The position numbers were made by a program, and so were the translations under genes. DNA of 64,000 bases, taken from the NCBI GenBank assembly GCA_003254905.1, contig QANU01005399.1, positions 1-64,000 on the forward strand, given 5' to 3'. This document shows, one piece after another, positions 35,565-46,183 of this stretch. The DNA comes from Nissolia schottii (Eukaryota; Streptophyta; Magnoliopsida; Fabales; Fabaceae). The first letter of the stretch is position 1. Each line of letters opens with the position of its first letter. Under the pieces are notes generated by a model that saw nothing but the letters and a program-made list of their open reading frames with translations, searched no databases and was not told the origin of the DNA.

Positions 35565-36093
35565 AACATCACACAAAGGCATTAAACACTGCCTATTAAA
35601 GTTTGGTAGAAATATAGCAACCCTATTAGGTTAAAATTTTTCCTTACCAAGTTTACCCTTAGTGGAGATAGACCGAATAGGGATGGACTTAGTGGAAAGA
35701 TTAATTAATGGAGGGATAACAATGTCTTATTTGGCTTACTTTATTATAAAATTAAGATCATTTAATTACTATCTTAATTCCTATGCATTTCTCTAGCCTA
35801 AGAGGACTACTACTTAATTTAATAAGTTAGCTTCAAATGGTACAAACACAGGGTGACAAATGGTACCAAGTATACTACTAAGATTTGCTAAAAATATAAC
35901 AACTCATGTCAAAGTTTCTCCATGTATAGCAAAATATTCTGTTACCTGCACTCTCCATCAAATCACACACTTTCTTCATTAAGTCAGACTTTCTCTATTC
36001 TCACTCTAACCCACTCCCTGCTTGGAACTCGCACATGGGTACCAACCTGTACAATCAAAGTACCAATGTTTGAAACAAATGTGCCATTTGAAG
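35565..36093. other. Intergenic DNA, nothing recognised
   Basis: AT-rich, no gene. The last five bases TGAAG (36089-36093) are the left copy of the target duplication of the next LTR. Repeated GGTACCAA/AGTACCAA words link it with sequence after 38973, as expected if the two were contiguous before insertion. Confidence 0.6.
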
Positions 36094-36517
36094 GGTAACA
36101 TCCCATTTTTTCCCTTACAAAGATTTCGCGTAATTAAAGTGTACTCGAGACGATTATTTAGACTAGGAAGGTAATTATAAAAGTTTCCCTCTCTGAAATA
36201 CCAGTCAAAATAATGGTTTCGTAAGCTCACGGAAGTTTCATGAGATTCGGATCGATTTTTGATCGTTTCCGAAATTTAATTACGACTCAAGGGTATCCGT
36301 AAAATACACTATTATGAAAATAAATTTACGAATACCTTGACTGGAATTAAATTACTGATAAAAAAAATTCGTAGATCACAACAGTATGTCTGGATAATTT
36401 TTAGGGTATCCGTACATGAACGATTAACGACTAAACACGATCAAACATGATCGAAATTAGGTATATAAAGCCACATAAGCTTTATGCTTATCCCTACAGC
36501 AGGGATAAGAACGTGTG

Positions 36518-36518
<1 letters not shown>

Positions 36519-36570
<52 letters not shown>
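36519..36570. repeat. (AAT)n microsatellite
   Basis: About 17 uninterrupted AAT/TAA units in the solo LTR. Confidence 0.95.
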
Positions 36571-36573
<3 letters not shown>

Positions 36574-37035
36574 GAAATTAAAACAGTAAGGCGGCAGCTG
36601 GGGCTATAAATATCCAGCCCCCTTGCCACGCTCTGCACACCAATTTCATCTGCTTTCATATTTTTCTGTTCCATTCGTGCACTTTGCGATTACATTGCCG
36701 GACTCAAGAAAAATAACAGGATCACACCACCGTTCACGGGAACCTTTTCTCATAACTTCCACCTTCTACAAACGCGCTTAGGAAGTGGGTAACTCTAGTT
36801 TACTCACCTCTTTGGTGATTTTGATATGCTATGTGTAAAGAATAGGAAAATATAACGTAGAAGACATGATGTAGAAAATATGTTTGTTATGATGCCTGAA
36901 TGATTTGAGGCATTTCTAAGTTAGAAAAATGTGTTATAGTGATTGTTAGAACACGTGGAAAGCCTAAATGAATTTTTTAAGTTAAACCTGTGAGAAATAA
37001 GCAAGAAACAACGTTACGGATGAGTTTAAGGCAAG

Positions 37036-37246
37036 GGCATTCGAATGACCTAGCATAGTCATTCAAATGACCCTGAAATTTACTCATCCTAGAGCAATTT
37101 TGACAGGTCATTCGAATGACCTAGCCCTGATCATTCGAATGACCCCTGATTTTTCCAAACAGAGAGCCAAATTTTCAAGTCATTCGAATGAACAACCTTG
37201 GTCATTCGAATGAACAGCCTTGGTTATTAGAATGACCACTGAATGA
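37036..37246. repeat. Array of TCATTCGAATGA palindromes
   Basis: Six to seven copies of the perfect or near-perfect 12-bp palindrome TCATTCGAATGA, mostly followed by CC or AC, occur in 210 bp. Spacers are short and of uneven length (for example CTAGCCCTGA). It lies in the solo LTR at 36094-38968. Confidence 0.85.
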
Positions 37247-37859
37247 CCTGAGTTTTCAAGCCTAACCACATATTCCAACAAGCATTAACATGTATCATGA
37301 GGATTCGGTTGTTGTAGGACGTTAGGGCAACCTTAGCACACTAGAAGTTATGTCACCTAAGCATCCCAAAGATTAAGAATGAACTTAGGGGAAAAAAAAG
37401 CAAAGGTTAACAAAGTCTTAAGATAGGTTCTGACCACCAAGGGTTCGGAATACCTTGAAGACAGAACTTAGCTATATGAGTAGGAAAGCCCCGCTCGACA
37501 AGTCTACGGACACACCAAAGAAGAACAGAACAGCCAATCAGATTCTTGTCTGCTTCTGATCTTGTTCTCAGGGCAGACCCTCGCCACCCGGTGAGTGGGT
37601 GGAGTCATGTTGTCTCAAGGAACATGCAGGAAATTTTAGGTCGTACACCACCAGGGGACGAGTCCTAAGGTGTACGAGGAGGTGTGGACAAGTTCGCTTT
37701 TGGTAACGCTGTCAGGGCAGCCCCTCGCCACCCGGTGATCGGGTGGAGTTATGTTGCCTCGAGGAACAGACATAAAAGGTTGAGTCATACAATACCCATG
37801 AAGAAGGGAAGAAAAGGGCAGAATTGGAAAAGAGCTTAAAGAGAAGATTCTGGACGAAG

Positions 37860-38150
37860 GCGTCGCTCAGCGAAGTACACAGAACCGCTCAGCGCTCAAA
37901 ACCTAATCGCTCAGCGATATTACTCTAATCGCTCAGCGATAGTAAGTCGGCAAGCCACTTGCACCGGCGCCATCATTGAGCCAGCTGGAGCCAACTAGGA
38001 CCAGCCAATCACAGAGCGACACGTCAGCACCGCCTGCAAAAAGCTGCCGAGCATTTAATGCAAGGTACAATCGCTCAGCGATTACGCGCCGCCGCCCAGC
38101 GATAAAGGATTAATCGCTCAGCGATGACACCCAAACCGCTGAGCGATGGA
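37860..38150. repeat. Array of CGCTCAGCG words
   Basis: About eight copies of (T)CGCTCAGCG(A) or variants (CGCCCAGCG, CGCTGAGCG) lie in 290 bp of the solo LTR. The word is palindromic apart from the centre. The same word recurs four times at 47655-47795 in the LTR at 46184-48985. Confidence 0.85.
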
Positions 38151-38615
38151 CCCAAATTTTGCCTATAAATAGAGGAGGCCATGCCATTCCGAAACCATCC
38201 CTCTCCCCCTCCATTCTTCACTTCTTTTACATATTTCCTTTGTACTTTAAAGCTTAGTTTAGTTTAGGTTAGGTTAGGANTGGTGGAATCATAATTGAGT
38301 AAAGAAATGAGTAGTATGCCCCGAGGAACCCCGCTGAGGACGCAATTTCTCACCCCCACTCCTTTATGGTTCCAGGTAGGTACTACCAACGCACATGAGA
38401 GGTTGAGGCATCGCAGGATGACCGCAGGACGTGAGGTCAGGGAGCTCCAATGAAGTTGCAGGATAATCAGTTTCGATATACGCACTAAGGCGATTATTGT
38501 TTTGTATTATGTAGTAGTTAAATGGACTAGTTGGACCATTAACGAGTATGTACATTAAATGTATTATGTATTATTAATCCACTGTGTGGTTGTATTTTGG
38601 ACCATGTACTTGTAT

Positions 38616-38640
38616 CTACATACATACATACATACATACA

Positions 38641-38708
<68 letters not shown>
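38616..38708. repeat. (CATA)n(TG)n microsatellite
   Basis: About 13 CATA units followed by about 18 TG units near the right end of the solo LTR. The frames with repeated TYIH or CVCV residues are artefacts of this run. Confidence 0.95.
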
Positions 38709-38709
<1 letters not shown>

Positions 38710-38973
38710 CCTTTATACCATGTATCGGTTACCGCTTAAGTCTATTTGGAATCTATCGCTTGCATATCTATATGATTTCTTGAACACACAGGACTCAGTT
38801 TACGCGTTAATAAAGAAAAGGAAAAAGTTTTCAAAACGGTCCGTATTTCCGAGTAAGAAATGTTTGCAAAACTAAAAGTAGGAGCTAGAAGTAACCTAAC
38901 CAAAGCAGATAACAACTATGTGATCATTGCTTACGACTATAGCATGAGCAGTTAGCAGGGGTGTTACATGAAG

Positions 38974-39950
38974 CTACATCAGAGTATGTGAAATAAGAAA
39001 AATTACAATGATATTCTTTTGAAAACTCTTGCCACAAAAGCTAACAATTGTTGTTAAAATAGTACCAATCTTAACTAAAAAAGTATTAAAGTTTTCAGAA
39101 TACTGGTAACAAAAACTATTATTTTTGAGTCTTCCCTCCTATGGGTACCAATCTTGTGAAGATAATGACACCAACATTATCAAAAAATGTATCAATTGTA
39201 TATAAAAAGTACCAACATGTTACTACCTACACTGGCTACCCGCACGCCCTTCATTGTTTATCATCTCTAGCCACCCGCACGTCGCCGACAACTTAACCTC
39301 ATAGGTTTATCCAAAAATCTCTAATTGTCATGATCCATGGCTTTTTCTTCTTTCGTCTTACTGTCAAGATACCGTCTTCGATACAATCTCAAACGCCATT
39401 GTCAGTGTGAACCTAACCCCACAAATCCTATCCCAACCAAGATAAATCCTATCTCTTTCTAACTAAAGACATGATTTTTGATATCAAAACTGAGAAATAG
39501 TGACTGAAATGCCAAAATCAGACGTGTCTTTTTTCAATGGATCAAATATAATAGAATGTACTTAGTGAACTAACATATCGAGTGCATCGGTTGCCAACGA
39601 ATATCTCAACCACTCATTTTACGCATCTCAAATCTAACGATAACAAACAACAAAATGCACCATGTCTTTCACATGTTTTTTTTTTTTTTTGCATTAAAGC
39701 GCTCACCCTACCAATACCAAAGGAGAAAGCTTATGATTATTCAATGAGGCTGCCTACATGCTACTCATTTTTCCCCGATGTCAAAGAAAGAAAAAGAAAA
39801 AGTACCAATTAATTATTATTATTATTATTATTTTGTTTTATTGAACATTTCATGTACTAAGGAAATTTGGCATTTGCCATTCTGTATTTGGTATTTGGTA
39901 CTGAAAACATTTTAAATTGTAAAATTTCAGCACTTGCCATTTGGTTTTCT
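38974..39950 (+). promoter_or_regulatory. Upstream region of the AREB3-like gene
   Basis: AT-rich and without genes. One ACGTGTC word at 39522-39528 fits the ABRE-like consensus ACGTGKC bound by this very bZIP family, which could mean feedback. A single 7-mer is weak evidence. An ATT microsatellite lies near 39814-39832. Confidence 0.35.
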
Positions 39951-41462
39951 CTCTCTTTCTCACAAACCAACCTGCCTGGGTATTTTCATTCCTCCGACCA
40001 TAATACAATGCACAGTCACAAACACAAACACAGTTGTGGAGGCTTTTGTGACACTGACCATCTTCTTCTCAAAAACCCATTGCTCTATTCACCCTCTCAC
40101 AGTGCCAGATCGGTCTAAGGTACTTTTGATAATTTTATTTATTTTCATCTTTTAATCTCAATTTTTTTAAAAAAAATTATTTTCTTAGAGCACAGTCTCT
40201 CTTCTTCTTGGATGCCTTTGTTTTTCCCCTTGGTTATAATATATGGTTTTAAAAAATTCTCAACTTTGTCACTGCATTTGAGAAACAGACACTTGGTTGA
40301 GTTGGGTCTGATCTCATCTTTCACGATTGAACTTCTTGTTTTTCAACGGTCGCTCGGAATTTGTTGCATGCAAATGGTTCTTCTTTCCTTTTTCCTCCTC
40401 TGTTCTTGAATTCGTTTACTGACCAAAAAAAAAAAAAATTAAATACTGGGCGCACGTTCTCTTTTTCTTTTTTTCTTAAAGGAAAAAAAAAAAACCTCTT
40501 CTTATCTTATGGTTCTCTATTGATCTCTTTAATTGAATTCGCCGCACTCTTGTGTCTTCTAATTTATTTTTTATTTTCCATTTTTCAACTTTTATGGGGA
40601 AATTCTTGGCAAAGGGTTCTTGTAGCGGAAGTTCCAACTTCCAAGGGCATTTCGTGGTTCTGAATACGGGGTTTAGGGTTTCAATGAAAAATTTGGTGAT
40701 GTAGCTGCATCTTTGAGGCTGCATGCAATGAATCAAGGTTCTTAATGCCCTTTTTGATGTTTATCAGTTTATGTGCATCTTTTTAAATTTTTAGTTTGTG
40801 TGAATGAGGAGGAGAACTGGAATGTTCTTCATTTTGTCTCACATGTTTACTGGCACACGGAATTTGTCCTCTTTTCAAGCTTAAAAGTTAAGTCTTGAAG
40901 TAGAGTATGTCTGGGTTATCATTTTTTTTTTTAAACTTAAATTTGTTAAAGTCATTTGTTAAAGGGGTAAAAAGGTGATTTACGTTGTACTAATTAATTC
41001 CTCCATTTCTTAAAAGAAAATTTTTAAAAAATTGTAAGGAATATGAAATTTGTCCTGTTAAATTATGGGATATGGGATCTTGCACTTTCCTTGGTATTGG
41101 ATTGGTTTCTGTTTAGAATCCTTTGTTTTACATTTAGAATTAGTATTGATCAAAAGACATTGCTGCTCTACCCGTGCATGGCTACGGATTCAATTCATCT
41201 GTTCTGCCCCATTTTGTGTCACACAAATAAAAATGAACAATTACAACCACCGTCTGGTACCTCACTTCCCTCCAGTTGACTCTTTTATTTTAACTTTTAT
41301 TAGAATGCATGCAAATTAAGTTGATCTCAACAAAAATGCTGATTTAAAATTTTATGTTTTTTTGTTTCAGATTCGGATATTGTGGGCTGTATAGTTGAAG
41401 ATTTGTGTCCGTGGCTTTTAGTCTTATAAAAGGTTATGACAATTGACCCGGGTATATGAACT
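39951..41462 (+). promoter_or_regulatory. AREB3-like 5' leader with intron and 7-codon uORF
   Basis: A pyrimidine-rich leader (about 39951-40119) ends in CGGTCTAAG|GTAC. The next good acceptor is TTTTGTTTCAG at 41370, giving a 1251-bp leader intron (40120-41370), a common feature of ABF/AREB genes. The rest of the leader, 41371-41462, holds a short ORF, ATG at 41436 to TGA at 41457-41459 (peptide MTIDPGI). It ends three bases before the main ATG. The transcript start is inferred. Confidence 0.55.
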
Positions 41463-44400
41463 ATGGGGTCTCAAGGTGGTGGTGAGAGTAATGGTAAACA
41501 TTCACAACTCCAGCCTCTGGTGCGGCAAAACTCAATGTACAGTCTCACACTGGATGAGGTTCAGAATCAATTAGGTGACTTAGGAAAGCCATTAACTAGT
41601 ATGAACCTTGATGAGCTTCTAAAAAATGTATGGACTGCCGAGGCAAACCAGTCCTTGGGTATTGACATTGAGGGCACAGCACAAACTAATCAAGCTGCCT
41701 TGCAACGTCAGGCTAGTCTGTCATTAACTAGTGCCCTAGGCAAGAAGACAGTTGATGAGGTTTGGAGGGATATCCAGCAAAGCAAAGACAACAATGAGAA
41801 GAAGTCGCGAGAGAGACAGGCTACGTTGGGGGAGATGACATTGGAGGATTTCTTGGTGAAAGCAGGGATCATTGCTGAAGCATCCTGTAATAGAAAAAGT
41901 GCCAGTCCTGTAGCTGGTGTTGATTCAAATGTAGCAGTACAACAGTTCCCTCTGCAAGGTCCATGGATACAGTTTCCGCATCCCCAATATCAGCATCCGC
42001 AACAAAGCTTAATGGGGATGTATATGCCTAGACAGAATATAGCACAGCCATTGCACATGGGGGCTGGTGCTGCCTTGGATGTTCCATATGCTGATGGTCA
42101 GGTGGCATTGCCTTCATCTTTGTTGGGAACCTTGTCAGATTCAAAGACACCTGGTAGAAAAAGGGGGACGCCAGACAACATGATTGAGAAGACTGTGGAG
42201 AGGAGGCAGAAGAGGATGATCAAGAATCGGGAATCTGCTGCCCGTTCGAGAGCTAGGAAACAGGTTAGCTTTCACTTTCTTTTGGATGCTATGTCATCCA
42301 AGCTCTTTTCTTATTCTATATTAATCTGTTCCCTTAGTAAAACTCTGTAACCTTAATGATAACTATAAATAGGCTTACACCACTGAGTTGGAGAATAAAG
42401 TCTCGCGTCTGGAAGAGGAAAATGAAAAGCTGAGGAAACGAAAGGTTATATTCTTCTTTGAAGTTCTAATTGACTTCCTGTTTTTTTAAAACTAATTCAA
42501 ACTGCTGAATATACTCTGCTGTCTTGTGACCGAGTAATATCTCCTTTCCCTGAGTGCATTTTTCAGAATAAGATATTGACAACCTTTGTTTCTATTCTTA
42601 TATTAATTCTTTATAACCTCACATCTTATGAGTAAGGAAGGACACTGCACACATTTTTAATGTTTTCTCTACTGTCCCACATATCATTTATCTCTTATCT
42701 CTACAAAATACCAGACAAAATCTATAATTATGAGAAAGATAAAATTTTCATTGACCATGAAATATGCATTCCTCGACTATCTTGTGCATCAGTTTTGCTC
42801 ACAAGTCAATGTATGGTGCATTATCTACGATTATTTCTTACATGGAGTGGGGAGTAAATTTGTTGTTTGAGCATAGTCTTTAAGACATGAGGTGGTGTGA
42901 TTGTGATGCTGCCAAACCACCCATGCCATTCCCCAATGCAAGTGCTTGCTCTGCACCACAAACATCACCCAAAATAGATAAAAATCTATTATCTGAACAC
43001 TTTTTCAGCTTTAACAGCTATTTTAACATTGTTTAGGGTCTAGGGTTGCCTCTGGTTAATTAGTGGTGCGCTTTTAAAGGAAAAACTCATGCACAGAACT
43101 GCTAGTTCTCTAATTTTGCTGGGAGGATATGTGAAGAAAGAATCCAAATGGGGGCCAACTGGATTCTTCCTTTCCCATTTTCCCTTTATTGCTTCATTTT
43201 AGTTCTGATTTTTAAATGTGTATATGCATCAGTAAATTCATTTTAAATATTTTTTTTTAGTGCAAAGGTCTCTCGAATAATTAAATTAAAGAGATGTGTA
43301 AGAGCATATCTGGATATAACTCTTAACTGAAGCTGGATGTGATTTTTGTCTTAAAATTGTTTTGCATAGATGTTTTAAAGGCATGATGCCATTACTGTGT
43401 TTTCTTTCTCTTTGCAGTTTTGCCCATTTTCATTCATGGGAAGAGTCTTCTTTCATTTCCTTCACACCTCTACATTATATTCTACATTTTAGGAATTTTG
43501 CATATCTTGTTTATGTGGACCGTGGTACACGGTGTTTTTATAGAAATTTTAGTTTGACTTTCATCTAACTGATATTATTGTAATATGTGGTAATTGTGAT
43601 ATGCTTTATTTAGAGTTAGATGAGTTTTAAGCTGTAATTGATTAATCAAAGTCTTGAATAATGTGTCTTTTCAGCAATGTTGAAGGAGCAAGCCTTTTTT
43701 ATCCTTATGAACAAAGCTATTTTGTGATGCTTTTTACTAAGGTTATTCACTTCTGCTGCACACAACGTACATCTAAGTTATTATTGAAATCATTGAGGTA
43801 AAGCTTTTAAGGGTTTTCGTCGCTGCTCTACCTCGTAGTACAAATGTATTAAGAAGGTTTGTTGAGGAAAATATACAGAAATGAACATATAAAATCTGGT
43901 ACTAGTCCTTTGTGAAGATGTCTTATCCTCTTTTGTACCTTCTATTCTCTTCTAATGAAAATTTCATTTTCTATAAAAAAAGATAAAATCTGGGACAGCT
44001 CTTGGATTATTTGATGGGATAATACTGCAATGAATCTAACTGCATAGCAGCTTTACATCCTATTATGCATGTGTTCTATCTCTGATGATTTAGCTACTTA
44101 GAGTACTATCAGCTGTCATCCTCAGTTACCGAAGCCAAAGTAATTAGGATTTTATGCCTCTTGTATTTTGGTTTCTCCAGGATTGCCTGATATGATTGTC
44201 AACATTCATTTGTTAGCTTTGCACACTCCATCCCCCTCTCTTAAAATGGAAGTAATTGGTAGAAAGATTATGAACGGTTCTTACTTGTAGATGACAAATC
44301 CTTCATGTTGCTATCCTAATATTTAAAAAGCGTGTTTATTAATCTTGTTGCTTGTATTTAGACTGATTTTGATCAAATCATAGGAATATATGTTTCTCTC

Positions 44401-44558
44401 CTGGCCTCTGATGCATCCTTACTTCCTTGTTAATTACTTGACAAGTTTGTTTAACTTCTCTTAACAACATGCAGGAGTTAGAAAATATGTTGTCCTGTGC
44501 ACCACCGCCTCCTCAACCAAGATATCAGATTCGGCGAACAACATCTTCCTCATTCTGA
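41463..44558 (+). CDS. bZIP transcription factor, group A (AREB3/DPBF3-like)
   Basis: This is an ABI5/ABF-family nuclear activator that binds ABRE (ACGTG) elements in ABA and seed programmes. Exons 41463-42263, 42373-42444 and 44475-44558 join at GT-AG in frame for 318 aa plus stop. Conserved kinase-target blocks are visible: C1 with RQNS (21-24) and SLTLDEVQNQL, a RQAS site (82-85) before C2 TVDEVWRDIQQ (96-106), and C3 RQAT (118-121) with LGEMTLEDFLVKAG. The basic region is 243-267 with N255-x7-R263. Zipper leucines are L273, L280 and L287. The C-terminal block ends RRTTSSSF, like the RRTSS tails phosphorylated by SnRK2/CDPK kinases. The pattern of blocks is closest to Arabidopsis AREB3/DPBF3. 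Intron 2 (2030 bp) splits the zipper. No lesion seen. Confidence 0.95.
42445..44474 (+). other. Intron 2 of the AREB3-like gene
   Basis: 2.0 kb of T-rich intron that starts GTTATATT and ends AACATGCAG. No gene, microRNA precursor or clear transposon was recognised. Confidence 0.75.
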
Positions 44559-44984
44559 TGTATTTACTTGTAAATGGAGGCAGGGTAGTCAAAGGCACCA
44601 AAGGGTGTTGAGGTGAGGTGCGGAAGGGTTCAAAGCATGTTGGTGCTTTAGGACTGCGCCTTTCTTCGTAATGCTAAAAAATTCTCTGAAAGAATCAGCT
44701 CTCTAACTTGTCAACTGTGATGCTAAAAGGTAAAAATAGTAAGAATGTGAAAAGAACAACTAGTTGTTGTTGGGCCTGTGACTCCTAGTATAAAGCAGCT
44801 TAGAGCTTTGTAAATTGAACATCATAATCTTTTATTTTTTACTGTGAATGCTAAGCTTGAGTAGTTAGTTTATATGGAAAATCAATGCAACTTGACTATG
44901 AGTTTGTAGATATGGGAAATTGATCATCAAGGGATGCGCCTTCTAATGTGACTTTACAGAAAGCTACCATCTGGTCTCAGGGTT
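44559..44984 (+). other. AREB3-like 3' UTR and short spacer
   Basis: Probable 3' UTR to about 44880 (CTTTTATTTTTTACTGTG..). The spacer to the next retrotransposon fossil is only about 100 bp, so transcripts that fail to end could enter it. Confidence 0.5.
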
Positions 44985-45196
44985 TCGTGTAATTAGGTTC
45001 GTCTAATTGTGACGCGTTAGTAAATATCACTTGGAAGACGAGAATATTCGCCTCACTCGTAAAACTTAAGAAAGAAGAAGAATTCGTATGGCTTTGATAA
45101 AATCAAGGAATATTTATGTAATCTTCTAGTAATGGCGACGCCAAGAAAAAACCAAGTATTTAAAGTATATCTACATCAACAACGACCATAGGGAGT

Positions 45197-45451
45197 ATGT
45201 TAGCCCAAGAGAATGAAATGGGTGTTGAACGTGTGGTGTATTATCTGAGTCGCTCATTAATTGATGTAGAGTCAAGATATAGTGCAATTGAAAGGTTATG
45301 TTTGGCCTTATATTTCACATGTATGAAATTGAAGTATTATTTGGTGAGAAGTGATGTATTCATCATTGCTAAAACTGATATTATTAAATACATGTTATTA
45401 CCCATGGTTTATGGTCGCATTGGTAAACGGATGTTGGCACTAACAATTTAA
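45197..45451 (+). pseudogene. Tat first RNase H (fossil)
   Basis: The reading LAQENE..VVYYLSRSLIDVESRYSAIE is the RT-linked RNase H of gypsy elements (motif YxSR.L..AE.RY..IE). A fossil fragment. Confidence 0.85.
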
Positions 45452-45488
45452 TCTAATATACGTTTATGCTAACACAGTAAAAGATCAA

Positions 45489-46183
45489 GTGTTGGCCGAT
45501 TTCTTAGTAGATCACCCTATAGAAGACGTCACCAATGTAAATGTTATCGGCATAAGGGCTTGGAAATTATATTTCGATGGGTCGAAACATGCTAAAGGTG
45601 CAGGCATTGGAGTCTTGGTTGTGTCGCCAACAAGCATTGCGACTAGACTCAAGTACAGAATGGATAAAACCATATCTAACAACGAGGCTGAATACGAAGC
45701 CCTTATTATGGGCTTGGAAGTTTTAGTTAGCCAAGAAGTTCGAGCGGTCGAAATATTAGGAGATTCACAGCTTGTCATTAGACAAGTGACAGGCGAGTTC
45801 CAGTGTCGCAATGATCGTTTGAATCTGTTAAGACAGAAAGCAATTGAGTTAATCTCCAACATTGATGATGTGGTTATTCGTCATATCCCAAGAGAAGCAA
45901 ATTGGGAAGCAAACAGACTTGCTGAACTTGCCTCAAGATACGGGGTGTTACCGAGATTAATCAAGAAAATGGTGACTTTAAAGTTAGACGGCAGGCCTGT
46001 CGAATACAGAGGTGCTCTGACAATTGCATCAATAAGTGATCAAGATTGGAGAAAGCCAATAATAAATTATCTAACAGGCCCTCACAAACCTGTCGATAAG
46101 AAAGTGAAGGTAATCGCATCAAATTATGTTATTTTGAATAATGTATTACTAAGGAAAGGGTGCGTCGGGAATCTAGCAGAATG
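45489..46183 (+). pseudogene. Tat second (archaeal-type) RNase H and start of integrase linker (fossil)
   Basis: LYFDGSKHAKGAGIGVLVVS starts an RNase H fold, SNNEAEYEALIMGLE carries the conserved E, and LGDSQLVIRQVTGEF the D. HIPREANWEANRLAELAS closes the domain. This aRNH domain is what separates Tat from other gypsy lineages. The frame runs on into the linker and is stopped by the inserted LTR at 46184. Confidence 0.88.

Larger units (their letters stand above)
36094..38968 (+). mobile_element. Solo LTR of a Ty3/gypsy-type element with perfect 5-bp TSD
   Basis: It starts GGTAACATCCCATTTTTTCC (first base changed from T) and ends GCAGGGGTGTTACA. TGAAG flanks it at 36089-36093 and 38969-38973, so the 2875 bp is a complete solo LTR left by LTR-LTR recombination. 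It contains an AAT microsatellite, two palindrome-word arrays, the shared TGAGGAC..CCAG|GTAGGT block at 38334-38380, and CATA/TG microsatellites. One n is at 38280. Non-coding. Confidence 0.9.

Noticed and set aside
37036-38150. CRISPR-like array of palindromic repeats
   Set aside because: This is eukaryotic DNA; repeats are 9-12 bp, spacers are irregular and partly shared, and there are no cas genes. They are LTR word arrays.
38559-38875. Two overlapping frames with Thr-Tyr-Ile-His and Cys-Val repeats
   Set aside because: They are translations of the CATA and TG microsatellites.
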